A stretch of 64,000 nucleotides of DNA from Romboutsia sp. CE17 (lineage in GTDB: Bacteria > Bacillota > Clostridia > Peptostreptococcales > Peptostreptococcaceae): contig NZ_CP051144.1 of the NCBI RefSeq assembly GCF_012317385.1, forward strand, positions 1,736,001-1,800,000, written 5' to 3'. The notes below the pieces were generated by a model, which searched no databases, had not been told where the DNA came from, and saw nothing but the letters and a program-made list of their open reading frames with translations. Shown here in pieces: positions 46,816 to 57,106 of the stretch (position 1 is its first letter; every line of letters begins with the position of its first letter). The position numbers and the translations under genes were made by a program.

Positions 46816-48138
46816 TTACATTATATATCCTGTGTAGCAATAATATATCGATGCATATAAAATTAATATAAGAAAAATTCGTTCTAAATATACCAAAATA
46901 AAGTATTTCTTATCTAATTCTAATTTAGAACCAGTTATATAAGCTATATTGCTCGTTAAAGTAGTTCCTTTTAACACAAATAATAATCCAATTAGCAATT
47001 TTATATTGTCAGATATATTCATATTTATAAGCTCTATTGCTATTATCTCATTATAAAAGCTATAAATAATAGATTTACTTATTAGTTCCACGTCTGAAAG
47101 ATTAAGCATATTTATAATTGGATAAAATATTTTACTAAAAATATAAACTATATCTTCATTATAAAAAATAAAATCACTAATAAAAAATATTATTAGTATA
47201 TTTGGTATTAAGGTCATATTTAAATTGATAACTTCTTCTAGATTATCTAATATATACAAGATCATTTTCTTATCTTCTTTATTTTGTAAGTACTTATTTA
47301 TACCTTTTTTAAACTTATATTTCCTGTGTATACTCTCTCTATAATTAGTTTTTATATAATATGATTTTTTTATTTTACTTAAAGGATAAATTCTACATAA
47401 AATCATATTACTAAGTATTAGTATTAACAAAGTAATAAAAATAAAACTTAAATTATTTATACTTAATTCTACATAGGTGTATCTAAACATGGAAAATGAT
47501 ATAATAGAAAAATTTAAAATCAACATGTATAACTCATTTAATCTAAGTTTTCCTTGATTATACAGTTTATTTGCCATATAAAGTCCACAAAAACAATCTG
47601 TAAATACGAATATCAATATATTTAATACTACTTTTCCACTGACTTTAAATAGCTTTTTCATAATTGGGTGGCAGTATGACTCTACTATTTCTAATAATCC
47701 ATAATTTAATATAAATGGCATAAAGATTGCTGAAATTGGAAGTACTATAGATAAATTAAATACTAATTCTTTTATAATTAATACTGTGTTATCATTTTTA
47801 AAAAATATATAATTTTGTCCATAAAATATATTTATTAAAATTAATATACTTAAAATCCTAAAAAATAATATAATCTTACTTTTATCTTTCTTAATAAATG
47901 ATTTTATACTTCCTAAAGATATAAATAAAATTATACATACTTGTATAAATGTTTTATAGTCTGATTGAATTTTATCGGTAATATGGTATAACAAGGTCTG
48001 AGTTTGGTAATTCAAATTTATAGGTATAAAAAATATACATATTCCTATAATTGAATAAATAATCATTTCGAGTATAGTTAAAGATTCGCTTTCATTACCT
48101 TTTGCCTCATAGTTTTTATTCTTATTTATTCCTTCCAT
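46816..48138 (-). CDS. Diverged YjiH-like membrane protein
   Basis: 440 residues, 10-11 membrane segments. It aligns by eye with the YjiH protein at 19983: NYGLLEIVES...KKLFKVSGKVVLN against DFGLMDLFGT...YKLFKVPGRSAID, and LCRIYPL against MPRIYPL. The WLGDGTLG region of the other copy is here VFTDCFCGLY, so the presumed transport motif has changed. AGAGGTG before the ATG; no T-box upstream. Operon with an M42 aminopeptidase. Substrate unknown; sensor or transporter role both possible. Confidence 0.7.
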   Translation of the reverse strand: MEGINKNKNYEAKGNESESLTILEMIIYSIIGICIFFIPINLNYQTQTLLYHITDKIQSDYKTFIQVCIILFISLGSIKSFIKKDKSKIILFFRILSILILINIFYGQNYIFFKNDNTVLIIKELVFNLSIVLPISAIFMPFILNYGLLEIVESYCHPIMKKLFKVSGKVVLNILIFVFTDCFCGLYMANKLYNQGKLRLNELYMLILNFSIISFSMFRYTYVELSINNLSFIFITLLILILSNMILCRIYPLSKIKKSYYIKTNYRESIHRKYKFKKGINKYLQNKEDKKMILYILDNLEEVINLNMTLIPNILIIFFISDFIFYNEDIVYIFSKIFYPIINMLNLSDVELISKSIIYSFYNEIIAIELINMNISDNIKLLIGLLFVLKGTTLTSNIAYITGSKLELDKKYFILVYLERIFLILILYASIYYCYTGYIM

Positions 48139-48283
48139 ATTTTCACCTCTGTATACTTTTTCAACCTTAATTTTATATTTCCTTCTTCATTAATAAAATT
48201 AATACCATTGCTTATACTGAATATCATAATGTATAATACTATAAATATGATAAAATACTATAAATCTTTATAGAGGTGATATA

Positions 48284-49411
48284 TTGAGTTCAGAACAAAA
48301 TAATAAAACAATTTTAATATTAACAGCTCAATTTGGTGCAGGCCATATTAGTGCTGCAAATGCAATTAAAGATTATATATGTGAATATAATGATAATTAC
48401 AATATAGTGATACAAAATTTTATAAATGCAAGTCTGCCTAGAATAAATAAACCTATGGTTAAAATGTACGAAAATAACACAAAGTATATGCCAGAACTTT
48501 ATAATTATTACTACTACTTAAAAAAATCTTTTAGCTCAAAATATGATATTTCTCATATGATATATACTCCAAAGTTATCAGAGTATATAATTGATGTAAA
48601 TCCTGATTTAATTATATCTACATTTCCATTAGCGGCTTCTTGTGTATATAATTTTAATCTAAAACATAAAGATAATCCTATACCTTGTGTAACTGTTATT
48701 ACAGATGTTGTTGATAGTTTAGAGTGGATTTATCCTAACACTGATATGTATTTTGTTCCTAGCCAAGAAATTAGAAATAGATTAGTTCAAAAAGGAATAT
48801 CCCCAGAATCTATAAAGGTTACGGGTGTACCTATAAATAAAAATTTCTATGTCGAAGAAAGAGAATACATACCCGGTAAGTATAGATTATTATTATTAGG
48901 CGGTGGACGTGGTTTATTTGATTTTGACGAAAACTTTATGCATTGGATAGATAAGTTTGTCGGTATATATAAAGATGTTATTGAAGTTACAATTGTTACT
49001 GGCAAAAATAAAAAACTTTATGAACATCTAACAGAAAAAAAACCAGTTAATAATATAAAAGTCCTTGGATTTGTTACTAATATGCATGAATTAATAAAAG
49101 AATACGACCTAATGCTTACTAAACCAGGTGGAGCCACTTTATTTGAAGCTATTCATTCTAAAACACCTATAATTGTAAGACTTCCAAAAGTAGGTCAAGA
49201 AATAGAAAATGCTAAGTTTATAGTAGATAAAGGAATCGGTATAATTTATAGTGATGAAGATGATTTAAAGGAAATTTTTAAATCTATAGTTTCAAGTAAA
49301 TTTAATTCTCTAATTAAATTTATGTTAGAAAATATATCAGACTTTAGAAATACTATTTACCCGGAAAAAATCTATAAATATATTTCTGAATTAATAGAAA
49401 ATAAAAATTAA
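48284..49411 (+). CDS. MGDG synthase/UgtP-like glycosyltransferase
   Basis: 375-residue GT28-type enzyme, membrane-associated, adding sugar from UDP-sugar to diacylglycerol for glycolipids and lipoteichoic acid anchors. The N-terminal LTAQFGAGHISAANAI motif and the later LLLGGGRG, VTGKNKKLYEHL and KPGGATLFEAI motifs define the MGDG-synthase family. TTG start eight bases after AGAGGTG. Product (mono- or polyglycosyl lipid) is not determined. Confidence 0.87.
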   Translation: MSSEQNNKTILILTAQFGAGHISAANAIKDYICEYNDNYNIVIQNFINASLPRINKPMVKMYENNTKYMPELYNYYYYLKKSFSSKYDISHMIYTPKLSEYIIDVNPDLIISTFPLAASCVYNFNLKHKDNPIPCVTVITDVVDSLEWIYPNTDMYFVPSQEIRNRLVQKGISPESIKVTGVPINKNFYVEEREYIPGKYRLLLLGGGRGLFDFDENFMHWIDKFVGIYKDVIEVTIVTGKNKKLYEHLTEKKPVNNIKVLGFVTNMHELIKEYDLMLTKPGGATLFEAIHSKTPIIVRLPKVGQEIENAKFIVDKGIGIIYSDEDDLKEIFKSIVSSKFNSLIKFMLENISDFRNTIYPEKIYKYISELIENKN

Positions 49412-49478
49412 TACTAATTTAATTAATACATACAACCAATAACTTATACTTTGATTAGCTTCATAATTTTAGATAATA

Positions 49479-49518
49479 AAAAGGTGTAAAGTTTAAATAT
49501 AACTTTACACCTTTTATA
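49479..49518. terminator. Bidirectional terminator
   Basis: 15-bp perfect stem AAAAGGTGTAAAGTT/AACTTTACACCTTTT (49479-49493 with 49501-49515). Confidence 0.9.
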
Positions 49519-49532
49519 ATATATTTTATTTA

Positions 49533-50228
49533 TTAGCTCTTTCTATATTGATTTAATTTTATAACTCTTCCTTCTTTTATCTTATTTAAATTATCTTTAT
49601 TAGATAAAGATTTGTCTTCAATTGTTTTTAATATAATTTTATACACATGATAAACCAAAATGCATAAGAATATAAATAAATTTAATACTTCTAGATTGAA
49701 AATTTTTTTATATTCTCTAACACCGTAACTAGTTATAGAAAAGATTCGTATAAGTAAATCTATAATTAAGTACAGCACTATTACGTTTGATAATAAGTTA
49801 AAATTCTTTTCTAATTTTCTTTTTCTAATAAGGCTATTTATTATTACTTTATTACTTAGTTTTGTATTCAAAACATCTATATATATTTGGTTAAATATGT
49901 TTTTATTAAATAAATCTAATATCAGTACAACAGCTGCAGCTATTCCAAATAAATATGTATTAGAAATGTATAAATTAAAATCATTAGATTCATTCCCTGA
50001 AAAATAAATATATACTGTTATTAGTATCATAATTAATATTCCTGATATAGTAATTCTATTTTGACTATACTTTGTATACATTGAGTATATTACTAAGCCT
50101 AAAAGTAAATAAAATACGTTAGAGTTAAAAAATTTGATTCCACCTACCATATAAATTATTATAGGTGATGCAATATAAATTATAAAATCTGTTAATATTT
50201 TGCTTTTTATTTTTACCACTTCCCCCAA
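49533..50228 (-). CDS. Unknown polytopic membrane protein
   Basis: 231 residues with about six membrane segments (between 14 and 195) and a basic C-terminal tail (GRVIKLNQYRKS). No recognised family. The start is uncertain: TTG 50228 has no good ribosome site, and GTG 50219 sits only two bases after GGGGG. Single gene upstream of the glycosyltransferase terminator. Confidence 0.55.
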   Translation of the reverse strand: MGEVVKIKSKILTDFIIYIASPIIIYMVGGIKFFNSNVFYLLLGLVIYSMYTKYSQNRITISGILIMILITVYIYFSGNESNDFNLYISNTYLFGIAAAVVLILDLFNKNIFNQIYIDVLNTKLSNKVIINSLIRKRKLEKNFNLLSNVIVLYLIIDLLIRIFSITSYGVREYKKIFNLEVLNLFIFLCILVYHVYKIILKTIEDKSLSNKDNLNKIKEGRVIKLNQYRKS

Positions 50229-50360
50229 ACATAATTTATTATTCTCTTTAACAATTTGTACCCCTTATATCTTATATAAATATAAAAATTCTACCTATAT
50301 TTTATAAATCCTTTAATGTTATCATTTATATATATTTCTTATCATAATGTAGTTTCATTA

Positions 50361-50416
50361 AGATAAAAAAGATATTAGGTATAAATTATTTATTATACCT
50401 AATATCTTTTTTATCT
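50361..50416. terminator. Terminator after the M23 peptidase gene
   Basis: About 22-bp stem (AGATAAAAAAGATATTAGG with CCTAATATCTTTTTTATCT) overlapping the end of the minus-strand M23 gene. Confidence 0.8.
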
Positions 50417-51253
50417 TATTATCCCCTTTATAGGATTTATATTTTCGTCATTTACGATTATTTCAAAATGGACATGGTTACCTGTAGAATTTCCTGTTGT
50501 CCCAACTTTAGATATAACTTGACCTTGCTTTACTATATCTCCTTTAGATACTACATTTGAGTTGTTATGTGCATAAACTGTGATTTTACCATCAAAATGC
50601 TTTATTTTAACTACATTTCCATAACCATTTTGATAACCAGAAAATATTACAACTCCGCTATCAGTTGCTAATACATCAGTGTCTTGTGGCGCTGGGATAT
50701 CTATACCCTTATGAAAACTCTTAACTTGTGTAATTGGATGTATTCTATATCCAAATCCAGAACTTATATCTTTATAGTCATTTAATGGCCATATCCCTTC
50801 TATAAACTCACTACCTTCTTCTTTTAATTGCATAGAGACTTCTTCTTCTATACTCTTTTCTAATTTAACACCTTCTATAATATTATCTTGCAATTCTTCT
50901 TCTAAAACACTTTTATTTTGCTCTAATGTTATTATCTCTGATGTAATTTTTTCACTTTCATCGTATTCTTCTTCCTTAGGTACAAAGCTTATAGTAATAA
51001 CCTCTATTTTTTCATTTCCTTCATTATCTATGTAATCTTTTACATTATCTAATTCTTTATTTTTACTTTCTAATATATTATCTAGCTCTTTAATTTTTTC
51101 ATTTAAATTTTTTTGTGTTTCTTGATTTTGTATTAAAATATCTACTTTATCTTCTACACTTAACGCATAAGATGTATTATAAGAACTTAATGATATTAAT
51201 AATACTAGTGATATACATAGTTTATATATCACATTCTTAAAATATTCATTCAT
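50411..51253 (-). CDS. Secreted M23 family peptidase
   Basis: 280 residues. Signal peptide to about 30 (ALS), coiled coil 35-148 in two blocks, then an M23/LytM endopeptidase domain (155-280). All zinc ligands are present: His181 and Asp185 (HKGID) and His262 in NHVHFE, with catalytic His229 (YAHNN). An active peptidoglycan hydrolase, or a spore-engulfment-type SpoIIQ-like protein; no partner gene nearby decides this. AAGGAGG before the ATG. Confidence 0.88.
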   Translation of the reverse strand: MNEYFKNVIYKLCISLVLLISLSSYNTSYALSVEDKVDILIQNQETQKNLNEKIKELDNILESKNKELDNVKDYIDNEGNEKIEVITISFVPKEEEYDESEKITSEIITLEQNKSVLEEELQDNIIEGVKLEKSIEEEVSMQLKEEGSEFIEGIWPLNDYKDISSGFGYRIHPITQVKSFHKGIDIPAPQDTDVLATDSGVVIFSGYQNGYGNVVKIKHFDGKITVYAHNNSNVVSKGDIVKQGQVISKVGTTGNSTGNHVHFEIIVNDENINPIKGIIR

Positions 51254-51336
51254 TTTTTATCCTCCTTTTGCAACTATATATTAATATAGACTAAGTTAAT
51301 TTTTTTTATTCAATTCGCTATAATTCCCTAAATCAT

Positions 51337-51382
51337 AAAAAAGCTATCCCAAAACAACATTGTTTTGGAATAGCCTTTTTTA
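51337..51382. terminator. Terminator of glutamine synthetase gene
   Basis: Near-perfect 20-bp stem AAAAAAGCTATCCCAAAACA/TGTTTTGGAATAGCCTTTTT with T tail on both strands. Confidence 0.88.
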
Positions 51383-51387
51383 TTTAA

Positions 51388-53286
51388 TTAATATATATTT
51401 CTCTTATATTTTATATATAATGATCTTATTTCTGTCATATTTTTCTTTAATTCTAATTGAAGATTAGAAACAGTTTCATAATCTTCATTTTCTATAGATT
51501 CTCTTATTTGACTAAATAAAGATTTTCTTGTTAAAGTATCTTTCATTACATTAAATTTAATATCTGAGATTGAATTCCACATAACTTCATCTAAAGCATC
51601 CATATTTTCCTTTGTATGTAGCTTTACATAGTTTCTTATTCTTGCAGAATAAGATTTTATTATTCTATTTTCTAATTCTTTCTTCCATTTATCAATAGAA
51701 CCTACTTTGAATGAGTTTATTATTTTATCTGTAAATACTCCACCTTGCTTTAAAGATTCTAATTTATCTGAGTATAAATCAAAAGCTTTTACATTTTCAT
51801 ACACCGTTGCAGGTGGTGCTGAGAATCTTTGATTTCTTTCTTCTAATGAATAATATTCAAATACATTATTTTCATCTCTATAAGCTCTATTTTTATCTAA
51901 ATAGAAGCTGACTTCACCAACATCCTTAGATAATTCCTTTTCAAGATCTTTAGTTGTAAGTTTGCTCTTAGCTACAGCCTTTATACCATGTAACATAGTT
52001 TGGTAGCAGCCTGCTATTATTAAATAAACATTTGATAAAGGATTTGGTGATCTTAACTCAAATCTTAAAGTTTTTGGGTTTTTAACATCTCTTACTAGTC
52101 CTACAAGAACAGATCTATTTCTTGATGGTGTTTCATAAGTATGACCTAATGAAGTAACTATACAAACTGGGGCTTCAAATCCTGGAACTAATCTATTAAA
52201 TGCATCATTTGTAGATGCTACAAATGGATTTAATACTTCATAATTATTTAATAATCCCATTAATGCTCCGTATCCTATTTCACTTAAATAATCTTTAGAC
52301 ATATCTGCTGGGGCAAATAAATTTTTTAATCTTCCGTCCTTTAATTTTGCACTTACACCAACATGAGTATGCTTTCCGCTACCTGCAACACCATGTATAG
52401 GTTTTGCCTTAAATGTAACCTCTAATCCATTAGTTGTAAATATATCCTCTATAACCTCTCTTACAACTAATTCATTATCAGCAGCTTGTAATGGCGAAGA
52501 GAACTTCCAAGAAACCTCTAATTGTTCCATAGCATGATTTATTTTACCATCTATACTTATAGTACTTTGAATTCCTCCAACCTCTTTATGAGCCATTTCA
52601 GGACATATTCCTTTAGCTTGAAGAGCTATTAAAGTCTTTTCTAGACAAGTTCTTATTAATCCATGAGTTCTTTTCCAGTATTGTTCTTTTAAACTTTGCG
52701 ATACTGATAACTCTTCAAAGTCAGCTTTATCTTCTGGAGTATTTACCCAAAACTCTAATTCAGTTGCAGAAGTTAATAATATACTATCAATCTCACTAAC
52801 ATCATTTATTCCTATATTTTTTATCATATGAGGATACTGTTCAAATATTTCTAATAAAGAGCTTTTAAAATAATTTTCAGCTTTTTGAAGTATTCCTCTA
52901 GAACAAACCTTTTTATTGTCATGTATTAAGAATGCTGGAATTTTTAATGTACCAACTGGTAAATTAGTTTCTTCATCTATATGATCTAAATTATAATCAA
53001 CATACCATCTACTACTTTCATCTGGCATTAAATCAACCTTAGCATTATTTAACGTAGCTATTTCATAAAGCTCAACACTTGAACCATCTGTTTGAACAGC
53101 TGAAGATAAGAAGCTTTCTATATCATCTAAGAATAAATCCATTGGTATTTTCTCATCAGTTGCATTTCCACCTAAGTCCACCCCAAATAGTGAAACGAAT
53201 TTTATATGTTTATGCTCTGATAATAAAGTTTTTAATTCATTTGCATCGTATCTTTCTTTTTCTATAACGTGCAATAAATTTATCAT
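51388..53286 (-). CDS. glnA: Glutamine synthetase, long clostridial form
   Basis: Cytosolic enzyme joining ammonia to glutamate. 632 residues, about 180 longer than standard GlnA; the extra length is a helical C-terminal extension (about 455-632). Catalytic-core motifs: an N-terminal beta-grasp with DGSSVEL, ATELEFW (metal Glu), HKEVGGIQSTISI, GSGKHTHVGV (His of the active site), RNRSVLVGL and RFELRSPNP. A long GlnA of this kind is known in C. difficile. Monocistronic, no glnR beside it; GGGGGAA before the ATG. Confidence 0.88.
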   Translation of the reverse strand: MINLLHVIEKERYDANELKTLLSEHKHIKFVSLFGVDLGGNATDEKIPMDLFLDDIESFLSSAVQTDGSSVELYEIATLNNAKVDLMPDESSRWYVDYNLDHIDEETNLPVGTLKIPAFLIHDNKKVCSRGILQKAENYFKSSLLEIFEQYPHMIKNIGINDVSEIDSILLTSATELEFWVNTPEDKADFEELSVSQSLKEQYWKRTHGLIRTCLEKTLIALQAKGICPEMAHKEVGGIQSTISIDGKINHAMEQLEVSWKFSSPLQAADNELVVREVIEDIFTTNGLEVTFKAKPIHGVAGSGKHTHVGVSAKLKDGRLKNLFAPADMSKDYLSEIGYGALMGLLNNYEVLNPFVASTNDAFNRLVPGFEAPVCIVTSLGHTYETPSRNRSVLVGLVRDVKNPKTLRFELRSPNPLSNVYLIIAGCYQTMLHGIKAVAKSKLTTKDLEKELSKDVGEVSFYLDKNRAYRDENNVFEYYSLEERNQRFSAPPATVYENVKAFDLYSDKLESLKQGGVFTDKIINSFKVGSIDKWKKELENRIIKSYSARIRNYVKLHTKENMDALDEVMWNSISDIKFNVMKDTLTRKSLFSQIRESIENEDYETVSNLQLELKKNMTEIRSLYIKYKRNIY

Positions 53287-53571
53287 ATATATTTCCCCCT
53301 TATGTTGCGATAAATAACATATCTTTATCCTGTCTATTATTTATTCGTTTTAAACTTTATATTATTATATCTTATAGAATAAAGGTTCGCAATATTTAAT
53401 GTTTTATTTATATAATTATTCTGAAAATATATTTTATTTAACTTTTTATATACTAAATTAATGCTATTTTTAATCGTAACATTTCAAATTTTTATTAATA
53501 TAGGGTATACTATTAATTATAATAAGAATTTTTATACCAAGTTATGTCAAGAAATTTTAGGAGAGAAAATT

Positions 53572-54357
53572 ATGGAATATATAATTTTTGATTTAGAGTT
53601 TAATCAGGGATTTGATAAAACTCTTAATAAAACTGTTTCTAATGAAAAGTGCCCTTTTGAAATAATACAAATAGGTGCAATAAAGTTAGATTCAAACTTT
53701 AATATGATAGATACTTTTAATGCATATGTAAAACCTGAGATTTACAAAGATATTCATCCTTTTATAAAAAAAATGACTAATATAACTGAAGATGATGTAA
53801 AAGATGCTGAGAGTTTTCCTCAAGTATTCAAAGACTTTAAGAAGTTTATATCTTCAAAAAAGAATATTTTAGTTGTATGGGGAACAGGAGATTTAAAAGA
53901 ACTTTATAGAAATGTAAATTATTACGATTTACCATCGAAGCTTTTACCTAAATCTTATATTAATATACAAGAGCATGCATCTAAATATTTTAATAACCCA
54001 GCTGGAAAAAGCATTGGACTTCAAAATGCAATTTCTATATTAGGCTTAAATCAAGATAAATCCTATCATAATGCATTAAATGATGCCTATTATACAGCTC
54101 AAATATTTATAAAAATAAATAATCCATCTATTGTTCCAGATGTTTATATTTATACTCCAATTAAGCTATCTCAATCTAAGCGTAAATCAAAAAAAGAAGT
54201 TGATTACGAAAAACTATTCAATGAGTTTGAGAAAATCTTAGAGAGATCATTAACTAAAGAAGAAAAGAAAATAATAGATTTAGCATATAAAATGGGAAGA
54301 ACTAATCAATTTGTAATAGAATCTAAGGATAAAAAAGTAAATTTCAAAAAAAGATAA
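53572..54357 (+). CDS. DEDDh 3'-5' exonuclease (KapD/ERI-1-like)
   Basis: 261-residue cytosolic exonuclease. DEDDh residues visible: Asp and Glu in FDLEFNQ near 6-8, Asp in WGTGDLKEL near 106, His and Asp in SYHNALNDA near 165-171. The C-terminal 80 residues are a Lys-rich helical extension (RSLTKEEKKIIDLAYKMGR). Similar proteins include the sporulation inhibitor KapD. ATG 53572 follows AGGAGAG; an upstream in-frame ATG at 53461 falls in the promoter region. Confidence 0.83.
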   Translation: MEYIIFDLEFNQGFDKTLNKTVSNEKCPFEIIQIGAIKLDSNFNMIDTFNAYVKPEIYKDIHPFIKKMTNITEDDVKDAESFPQVFKDFKKFISSKKNILVVWGTGDLKELYRNVNYYDLPSKLLPKSYINIQEHASKYFNNPAGKSIGLQNAISILGLNQDKSYHNALNDAYYTAQIFIKINNPSIVPDVYIYTPIKLSQSKRKSKKEVDYEKLFNEFEKILERSLTKEEKKIIDLAYKMGRTNQFVIESKDKKVNFKKR

Positions 54358-54390
54358 GCTAAAAGCCATAATGCTTTAGCTTATCTTTTT
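54351..54390 (+). terminator. Terminator of the exonuclease gene
   Basis: 13-bp stem AAGATAAGCTAAA/TTTAGCTTATCTT followed by T residues; begins within the last codons. Confidence 0.85.
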
Positions 54391-54516
54391 ATTATATTAA
54401 TTCTATAACTTCATTTAACACATATAATCCTAAATTAGATATAAGGTAGGCCTTTACTTAAAGTTTATATAGCTAAGATAGCATTAACTGTAGGTCTATT
54501 TCTTTCAAAGTTATTT

Positions 54517-54843
54517 CTATACATTTATAAATAACATTTTTGTTAATTCATACTGTGCGAACTCTACAGATTCTATACTTCTTATATTATCTCTACTTAA
54601 CTCTCCATCACAAATAAAAATCTCTACATCACCTACTAAAGCATATATTTCATTTAATATTTCTAATAGATTATCTACTTTTATAGTTTCTTCATTAGAT
54701 TTTATTAAAACAACACTTTTATCTTCTTGATTTTTATATACTGAATTTATACCAGATATAAGATTATCTTCTTTTATGTATACTACTTCACCTTGTAGTG
54801 CTTTACCTTTTTCTAACTTACTTTTTAACTCTAATAAATTCAT
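54517..54843 (-). CDS. Unknown small cytosolic protein
   Basis: 108 residues, acidic, alternating strands and helices (VVYIKEDNLISGINSVY; VGDVEIFICDGELSRDNIRS). No family recognised. GAGGGGG precedes the ATG. Alone between two terminators. Confidence 0.55.
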   Translation of the reverse strand: MNLLELKSKLEKGKALQGEVVYIKEDNLISGINSVYKNQEDKSVVLIKSNEETIKVDNLLEILNEIYALVGDVEIFICDGELSRDNIRSIESVEFAQYELTKMLFINV

Positions 54844-54978
54844 CTATTTATCCCCCTCGAAAATATAGTTTAAGTGATTATTTTCATAGTTTTATTACTA
54901 TAAATAGTATGAATTGTTAGATTTATTTATTCCATTGATATTAATATTATTTATTTACATATATATTTTTTTACTTAA

Positions 54979-55023
54979 ATAAATAAAGACTCCATTAAAA
55001 AATTTAATGAAATCTTTATTTAA
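54979..55023. terminator. Terminator of the exonuclease III gene
   Basis: Imperfect stem AAATAAAGACTCCATTAAA/TTTAATGAAATCTTTATTT just beyond the minus-strand stop. Confidence 0.75.
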
Positions 55024-55031
55024 TATATTAT

Positions 55032-55784
55032 TTATTTTATGACCAATTCTACCGGACAGTGATCTGAACCTAATACTTCTGTATGTATATCAGCACTTAC
55101 TAATCTATCTTCTAATTTTTTAGAAGCACAGAAATAATCTATTCTCCAGCCTGCATTCTTTTCTCTTGCTTTAAATCTATATGACCACCAAGAATATATA
55201 TCTGTTTTATCTGGATTAAAGAATCTATATGTATCTATAAATCCAGACTCTAAAAATTCTGTAAATTTATTTCTTTCTTCATCTGTAAATCCTGCATTTT
55301 TTCTATTTGTTTTAGGATTTTTTAAATCTATTTCTTTGTGAGCTACATTTAAATCTCCACACATTATTACAGGTTTTTTACTATCTAATTTTAATAAGTA
55401 TTCTCTAAAATCATCTTCCCACTTCATTCTATAGTCTAATCTTTTTAATTCACTTTGTGAATTTGGTGTATAAACTGTTACAAAATGAAAATCTTCAAAT
55501 TCTAAAGTTATTACTCTTCCTTCAGTATCATGCTCTTCAATACCGATTCCATAAGTTACACTTATTGGTTCTACTTTTGTAAATATTGCAGTTCCAGAAT
55601 AACCTTTCTTTTGTGCATAATTCCAATATTGATAATAACCTTCTAAGTCTAAATCGATTTGTCCCTCTTGAAGCTTAGTTTCTTGTAAACAAAAAATATC
55701 TGCATTTACTTCTTTGAAAAAATCTAAAAATCCCTTAGTAACACATGCTCTAAGTCCGTTAACATTCCAAGATATAAATTTCAT
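55032..55784 (-). CDS. Exodeoxyribonuclease III (AP endonuclease)
   Basis: 250-residue base-excision repair enzyme of the ExoA/Xth family. [10 protein letters not shown] (7-Asn), CLQETKL (catalytic Glu near 36), [23 protein letters not shown] (Asp/Asn near 143) and the C-terminal GSDHCPVEL (Asp-His) are all intact. Good GGAGG before the ATG. Confidence 0.95.
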   Translation of the reverse strand: MKFISWNVNGLRACVTKGFLDFFKEVNADIFCLQETKLQEGQIDLDLEGYYQYWNYAQKKGYSGTAIFTKVEPISVTYGIGIEEHDTEGRVITLEFEDFHFVTVYTPNSQSELKRLDYRMKWEDDFREYLLKLDSKKPVIMCGDLNVAHKEIDLKNPKTNRKNAGFTDEERNKFTEFLESGFIDTYRFFNPDKTDIYSWWSYRFKAREKNAGWRIDYFCASKKLEDRLVSADIHTEVLGSDHCPVELVIK

Positions 55785-55891
55785 TATGTCCTCCTATTTA
55801 TGTAGTTATTGTATAATAAATTTATATAATATACTTTTACGATTATATTATATAAATTACCCTTATTTATAAGTTATAATCAATTCTTTTA

Positions 55892-56848
55892 CTAATCAAA
55901 TCTTAATTTTTTTGCTAATTCATCTGCATTAATTGATGATACATATAAATCTGTAGATAGCTCAAACCCTCCAAAACTATATTTTCTTGGAATTATATGG
56001 ATATGAGTTCTAAAATGTTCTTCATGTTTTTCATCTGTATTTATTGGGTGAGTATGTATACAAATATTAAAAGGATTATACCCATGTACTTCATACATTT
56101 TTTTAAATAATCTTTCTAATATTCTACCTAACTCTTTTAATTCAGCCTCTTTTAATTCTTCAAATCTTTTTTTACTTTTAAAGAAAAGCCTTATCTCACC
56201 ACCATACTTAGCAATTTCAGGTACTACTAATAAATAATCTTTATTATCGTATATAACTCTTTCTTGATATTTCAATTCACTTTCAATAATATATTCATAT
56301 AATGATTTATTATTTTTTTCATAATATCTTTTAGATATATTTATTTCATTTTCTACCTCTGGTGGCACTATTGATAAAGATATTATTTGCGAATGTGGAT
56401 GAATTAAGGATGCTCCTGCTCTTCTTAAAAAATTTTTAAATATACTTATATATTTAACTTGTTCATTTTTAGCCATAAACACATATCTATCTTTATACAT
56501 TTTTAATAAATAAAAAAATTCTTCTTCACTCATATTATAAAAATTACCATTGTGTCTATTCGTATCAATCATTACTTCATGATGTCCAAAAATTTCTTCT
56601 GATAGTGAATCAACTATAGGAAATTTATTATATACAGATCTAACTATCCAACCATCTTCTCCTTTGATTTCAAAAGTACATTTTTCAGTATGCTTTTCAT
56701 TCCCTCTACAAAAAGGGCAATCTTTTCTATATTCTTCTATAACTTCTTTATCATTTTGGTTATTCACCTTATCCATAGGTCTCTTTGATCTATTTTTTGC
56801 AAGTACAACTATATCATTTGTAATAGGATCTCTTCTTAATTCTTTCAT
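55892..56848 (-). CDS. GalT-like nucleotidyltransferase (HIT superfamily)
   Basis: 318 residues, similar to galactose-1-phosphate uridylyltransferase. ELRRDPITNDIVVLAKNRSK at the start, the zinc pair CPFC near 48, and the active site ASLIHPHSQIIS near 162, where HPHSQ replaces the usual HPHGQ or HPHPQ; a second His-rich block HTHPIN...HFRTHIHI lies near 265-290. No galK or galE nearby, so the true substrate may be another sugar phosphate. ATG 56848 follows AGAGGTG; GTG 56857 overlaps it. Confidence 0.8.
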   Translation of the reverse strand: MKELRRDPITNDIVVLAKNRSKRPMDKVNNQNDKEVIEEYRKDCPFCRGNEKHTEKCTFEIKGEDGWIVRSVYNKFPIVDSLSEEIFGHHEVMIDTNRHNGNFYNMSEEEFFYLLKMYKDRYVFMAKNEQVKYISIFKNFLRRAGASLIHPHSQIISLSIVPPEVENEINISKRYYEKNNKSLYEYIIESELKYQERVIYDNKDYLLVVPEIAKYGGEIRLFFKSKKRFEELKEAELKELGRILERLFKKMYEVHGYNPFNICIHTHPINTDEKHEEHFRTHIHIIPRKYSFGGFELSTDLYVSSINADELAKKLRFD

Positions 56849-57106
56849 AACTCGCACCTCTTAGATTAAAATCGCATATTAATTTTATTATAATTGATTT
56901 TTTCAGTAAAATACAAACTCTATTATTACATATACTTTATTTTTCTATAAAATTCAAATATAATTCTATCTTACACATCTATTTTTAATAGTTGTTTAAA
57001 TTATATTTTGTCTAAACAAATATTTTTTTAGTTTATAATGATTTTTAAGATTATATCTGTTAGTATTAATCTTAAGGAAAAATTTAATTAAAGGGGTGAA
57101 ATTTTA

